A stretch of DNA of 64,000 nt from Treponema sp. (lineage in GTDB: Bacteria; Spirochaetota; Spirochaetia; Treponematales; Treponemataceae), in contig JAEDCT010000008.1 in assembly GCA_016294035.1 (NCBI GenBank), forward strand, positions 1 to 64,000, read 5' to 3'. Positions 61,641 to 64,000 of this stretch are shown here, piece after piece. The notes below the pieces were generated by a model, which saw only the letters and a program-made list of their open reading frames with translations, searched no databases and was not told the origin of the DNA. Position numbers and translations under genes: made by a program. Position 1 is the stretch's first letter. Each line of letters begins with the position of its first letter.

Positions 61641-62666
61641 TTATAAAAGATTTATCAGCTTTTCGACATTTTCCATTTTTGTGGACCAGCTTGTTGCAAA
61701 TCTGACTACAGTGTGATCCTTGTCATATTTTTCCCAGAAATTAAATTTTACGCTTTTTTTCAATTCTTCCATAAACTTGTTTTCAAGGATGACAAATTGC
61801 TGGTTTGTTGGTGAATCCAGGAGAAATCTGTATCCTTTTTCTTTTAAAGCCTTTTTCAAGGCCTCTGCAGTATCTATGGCATTTTTTGATATTTCAAGAT
61901 ACAGATTGTCTGTGAAAAGTGCATCAAACTGTACCCCAAGTAGTCGTCCTTTTGCCAAAAGTGCACCATGTTTTTTTACGAGGTTTTCAAAATGTAGAGG
62001 CATGTTGTTCTTTGTGAACACGACAGCTTCTCCGCAAAGTGCACCACATTTAGTTCCTCCAATATAGAAAACATCGCAAAGTTCTGCTATGTCTTCCAGG
62101 GACAGATCAGATGATTTTGCCATGATTCCATATCCAAGTCTTGCTCCGTCCATGAATAGAGGAATGTTGTTTTTTCTGCAGACGCTGCTGATTTTTGTTA
62201 GTTCGTTTTTTGTGTATAGAGTTCCATATTCTGTTGGGTGAGAAATGTAAACCATTCCTGGAAAAACCATGTGTTCATTGTTTCCGTCGCCGAAGAATGT
62301 TTCCAAATAGTCATTAAGATCTGTTCCGTCAATTTTTCCTTCGTGCTGGGGAATTGGAATGACCTTATGGCCTGTATATTCTATGGCGCCCGCTTCGTGG
62401 CTGTTTACATGTCCTGTTTGTGCAGAAACGACACCTTCAAATGGTTTAAGCATGGTATCAATAACAATTTGATTTGTTTGTGTTCCGCCGGTGATGAATT
62501 GTATCTGGGCATTCGGACAATTGATTGTTTTTTGAATTTTGTTTTTTGCACTTTCACAGAATTCATCATGTCCATATCCAGATGCCTGAATCATGTTTGT
62601 TTCATTAAGTCTTTCTAGGATTTTTGGGTGTGCACCTTCTGTATAATCACTTTCAAAGTAGATCAT
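61641..62666 (-). CDS. ltaE: Low-specificity threonine aldolase family enzyme
   Basis: PLP enzyme of about 341 residues, fold type I. GHVNSHEAGAIEYTGHKVIPI is the pyridine-stacking segment, FMDGARLGYGIM contains the aspartate and the PLP lysine is in IGGTKCGALCGEAVVF. It cleaves L-threonine or allo-threonine to glycine and acetaldehyde. AGGAGA before the ATG at 62666 decides the start; the frame extends 20 codons further with no ribosome site. Possibly a related beta-eliminating lyase, but the motifs favour threonine aldolase. Confidence 0.88.
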   Translation of the reverse strand: MIYFESDYTEGAHPKILERLNETNMIQASGYGHDEFCESAKNKIQKTINCPNAQIQFITGGTQTNQIVIDTMLKPFEGVVSAQTGHVNSHEAGAIEYTGHKVIPIPQHEGKIDGTDLNDYLETFFGDGNNEHMVFPGMVYISHPTEYGTLYTKNELTKISSVCRKNNIPLFMDGARLGYGIMAKSSDLSLEDIAELCDVFYIGGTKCGALCGEAVVFTKNNMPLHFENLVKKHGALLAKGRLLGVQFDALFTDNLYLEISKNAIDTAEALKKALKEKGYRFLLDSPTNQQFVILENKFMEELKKSVKFNFWEKYDKDHTVVRFATSWSTKMENVEKLINLL

Positions 62667-62803
62667 TTGTCTTTCTCCTGATGAGTTTTGTGTGATTATT
62701 AAAATTGTTTTTCTGTACAATATCAATTAATATTAAATTTGTCGGAGAAAAAACCGACTAACCTGAACTATTATTAAGTATAGTATATTTAAGGAGGCAT
62801 ACT

Positions 62804-63214
62804 ATGGGTAAGAAATCGTCTAGGATTGGTTTGTATTTGGTAGGAATGGCAATGGTGGTTGTTGGGTTCATCTTGCCAATTTTTAAGGTTGGTACTATTG
62901 GCAGTGCAAATGGATTTGATCTTGTAGGAAAAGGGGATTCTCTTTATAAGGTTGCTGCTTTGCTGGTATTTGTTGGTGCCGTTGCAGGCGTTGTTTTGAG
63001 CCTCATTGGAGGTTCGAATTTTTTGAGGCTTGTTGTTATGCTGGTAAGTATTATTGGTGGTGCTTATATTATTTTGAATGTTGGAGATCTTGGTAATCAT
63101 GGTGTTTTTGGTAAGCTTGGATTGAAACTTATTGGAAAGACTTTATATGTTGGGTTCTATGTTATTGTTGCTGGCTGGGTTATTTCTCTTTTGGGATATT
63201 TTACAGAAAAATAA
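62804..63214 (+). CDS. Small four-segment membrane protein of unknown function
   Basis: 136 residues, Gly/Val/Leu-rich with four predicted membrane helices (about 8-28, 46-70, 72-92, 108-131). No catalytic motif is visible. AAGGAGG lies before the ATG. The coding strand is very rich in G and T, which fits the leading strand near an origin. A terminator-like palindrome follows. It could be a transporter subunit or membrane regulator; I assign no function. Confidence 0.7.
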   Translation: MGKKSSRIGLYLVGMAMVVVGFILPIFKVGTIGSANGFDLVGKGDSLYKVAALLVFVGAVAGVVLSLIGGSNFLRLVVMLVSIIGGAYIILNVGDLGNHGVFGKLGLKLIGKTLYVGFYVIVAGWVISLLGYFTEK

Positions 63215-63241
63215 TCTGATTTAATTTTGAGTATTTGGGCT

Positions 63242-63366
63242 GCTGACCAAAAAGTTCGTTGCGTAGCGTCATTCCGAACTCGTTTCGGAATCTATGCACT
63301 GTATATAGCGTAGATGCTGAATCAAGTTCAGCATGACAATACTTATTGGTCAGCCCCTTTTTTTTT
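63242..63366 (+). terminator. Large hairpin with T-tract enclosing two palindromes
   Basis: Outer 9-bp stem GCTGACCAA/TTGGTCAGC (63242-63250 with 63346-63354) followed by CCCTTTTTTTTT. It could terminate the preceding gene. It encloses the inverted pair of palindromic repeats at 63268-63337. Confidence 0.6.
63268..63337. repeat. Inverted pair of 30-base palindromic repeats
   Basis: Unit 1 (63268-63297) begins GTCAT TCCGAA and ends ATCTATGC; unit 2 (63308-63337) is in opposite orientation, and on the minus strand begins GTCAT GCTGAA and ends ATCTACGC. They differ at seven positions; two pairs of differences (6/22 and 8/20) are compensatory in the hairpin. The arrangement is like a REPIN. I recall very similar repeats from other bacteria but cannot cite them. 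Confidence 0.65.
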
Positions 63367-63395
63367 CGAAATTAAACAGGGTAGGGGAGAGGGAG

Positions 63396-63458
63396 AAATT
63401 TACTAAATTTAATTAGAGGAATTTGTATATATAAATTTGACATAAATTTAGTAAATTT
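63396..63458. repeat. AT-rich inverted repeat
   Basis: Perfect 15-bp arms AAATTTACTAAATTT (63396-63410) and AAATTTAGTAAATTT (63444-63458) with a 33-base spacer. A further ACTAAATTT occurs at about 63468. It lies in a very AT-rich tract leading to the first parS site and might be a protein-binding or unwinding element. Confidence 0.6.
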
Positions 63459-63500
63459 GAATTTGTAACTAAATTTAAATATAGTATATTTTGAATTCAT

Positions 63501-63516
63501 TGTTTCACGTGAAACA
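63501..63516. promoter_or_regulatory. parS site 1
   Basis: TGTTTCACGTGAAACA, a perfect 16-bp palindrome identical to the widely conserved ParB-binding consensus. Confidence 0.9.
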
Positions 63517-63530
63517 AAATTCTACACAAG

Positions 63531-63656
63531 TTTTCCACAGGCTCTTCTTTTTTGATATTTTTATTAAGGTGTCTCAAAGCCTTATAAAATAAGGCTTTGA
63601 GAATTTGTGTTTTTTTCCTTTAGGAAAATTTGTGTTTTATAAATAAGTTTTCCACA
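63531..63656. other. Two DnaA-box-like repeats and a hairpin
   Basis: TTTTCCACA occurs at 63531-63539 and 63648-63656, each within AAGTTTTCCACAG, close to AAGTTATCCACAG at 50071 in the dnaA-dnaN gap. Between them CTCAAAGCCTTA/TAAGGCTTTGAG (63573-63584 with 63590-63601) is a perfect 12-bp hairpin with a T run shortly after, and TTTTCC/GGAAAA forms a small second one. No ORF is supported in 63367-64000. Confidence 0.55.
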
Positions 63657-63814
63657 GATATGGTGTAGGTGTTGTGCATAGGACACTATTGGTTCAGGTT
63701 AAGCATTTGGTTTTAGATTAGTTGTTCTTTTGTTTTGATTGGCAATTCTGTGTTTAGCCCTGTTCTTTTTTCATGGTTTGTTTTGCAGGCATGTCTTTGA
63801 GTATCTCATTACAA

Positions 63815-63830
63815 TGTTTCACGTGAAACA
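63815..63830. promoter_or_regulatory. parS site 2
   Basis: TGTTTCACGTGAAACA, identical to site 1, 314 bases from it. Confidence 0.9.
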
Positions 63831-63943
63831 AATTGGTCTTAGTGTTTATGAGACTGTCTTGCTGGTAATGAAAAGGGTGTTGTTTTGGCTGGTCTAAAAA
63901 GAATATAGTTAAGTGCCTGCATGTTTAAATTCGTTTTACAAAA

Positions 63944-63959
63944 CGTTTCACGTGAAACA
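63944..63959. promoter_or_regulatory. parS site 3
   Basis: CGTTTCACGTGAAACA, with the 14-bp core GTTTCACGTGAAAC intact and one outer mismatch. Third parS within 460 bases; parA and parB are not in the window. Confidence 0.88.
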
Positions 63960-64000
63960 AGTTTGGCTTAGGGTCATTGAGTTTGCTTATGGATATGAAT

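Noticed and set aside
1..64000. CRISPR arrays, insertion sequences or prophage
   Set aside because: No spaced direct repeats, transposase, integrase or phage structural genes were seen on either strand.
63367..64000. A coding gene at the right end
   Set aside because: All frames are short and interrupted; parS, hairpins and DnaA-like boxes fill the region.

Overview
The window looks like AT-rich chromosomal DNA from a saccharolytic, Treponema-like spirochete. I infer this from a double-membrane envelope (TolC-like protein, TonB/ExbB/ExbD, predicted outer-membrane barrels), a flagellar FlgM homologue, two GH94 disaccharide phosphorylases and the general feel of the proteins. The genus is inference; no search was run.

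Region 1 (1-6.3 kb) is accessory: an XRE/zinc-ribbon protein, a four-hairpin repeat, a GC-rich repeat, a Phd/VapC toxin-antitoxin pair, a type III restriction-modification pair (mod-res) and a divergent XRE regulator over a shared palindrome. Region 2 (6.3-13.3 kb) is a beta-glucan utilisation locus: two GH94 phosphorylases, an AraC regulator and a HAD phosphatase. Region 3 (13.3-26.9 kb) has tRNA-Lys, a flavin reductase, a LUD protein, ExbB-ExbD-TonB, a DAACS symporter, mtnN, a candidate small RNA, carA, a GNAT protein, rsmG, two unknown proteins, a HisA-HisI-HisE fusion and proA. Region 4 (26.9-40.4 kb) has proB, a four-gene MacAB/TolC-like exporter operon, a cytidylate-kinase-like protein, RNA modification genes, a TetR/PrsW pair, a metal-ligand-less Fe-ADH homologue, flgM and rsmI. 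Region 5 (40.5-56.3 kb) is the replication core: ftsK, GH18 and GGDEF proteins, a PyrK-PyrD fusion, recF, dnaN, a DnaA-box region, dnaA, gyrB and gyrA. Region 6 (56.3-64 kb) has a DMT transporter, regulators, small redox enzymes, a threonine aldolase, a small membrane protein and a gene-free right end with three parS sites.

The most unusual content is non-coding. Family 1 is a 138-nt element in three copies (8772, 34753, 58610). Two copies are identical and inverted; the third keeps every unpaired motif while its stems are re-paired by compensatory changes. Family 2 is a four-hairpin element in two copies (615, 59532) with the same order of hairpins but almost wholly different stem sequences. 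A paired palindrome near 63.3 kb shows the same behaviour on a smaller scale. Separately, several genes without a Shine-Dalgarno sequence (dnaA, the his fusion, rluA-like, rsmI, a TetR gene, a HAD gene, an unknown gene) have a -35/-10 promoter with a 17-base spacer ending 6 to 10 bases before the start codon, which predicts leaderless mRNAs.
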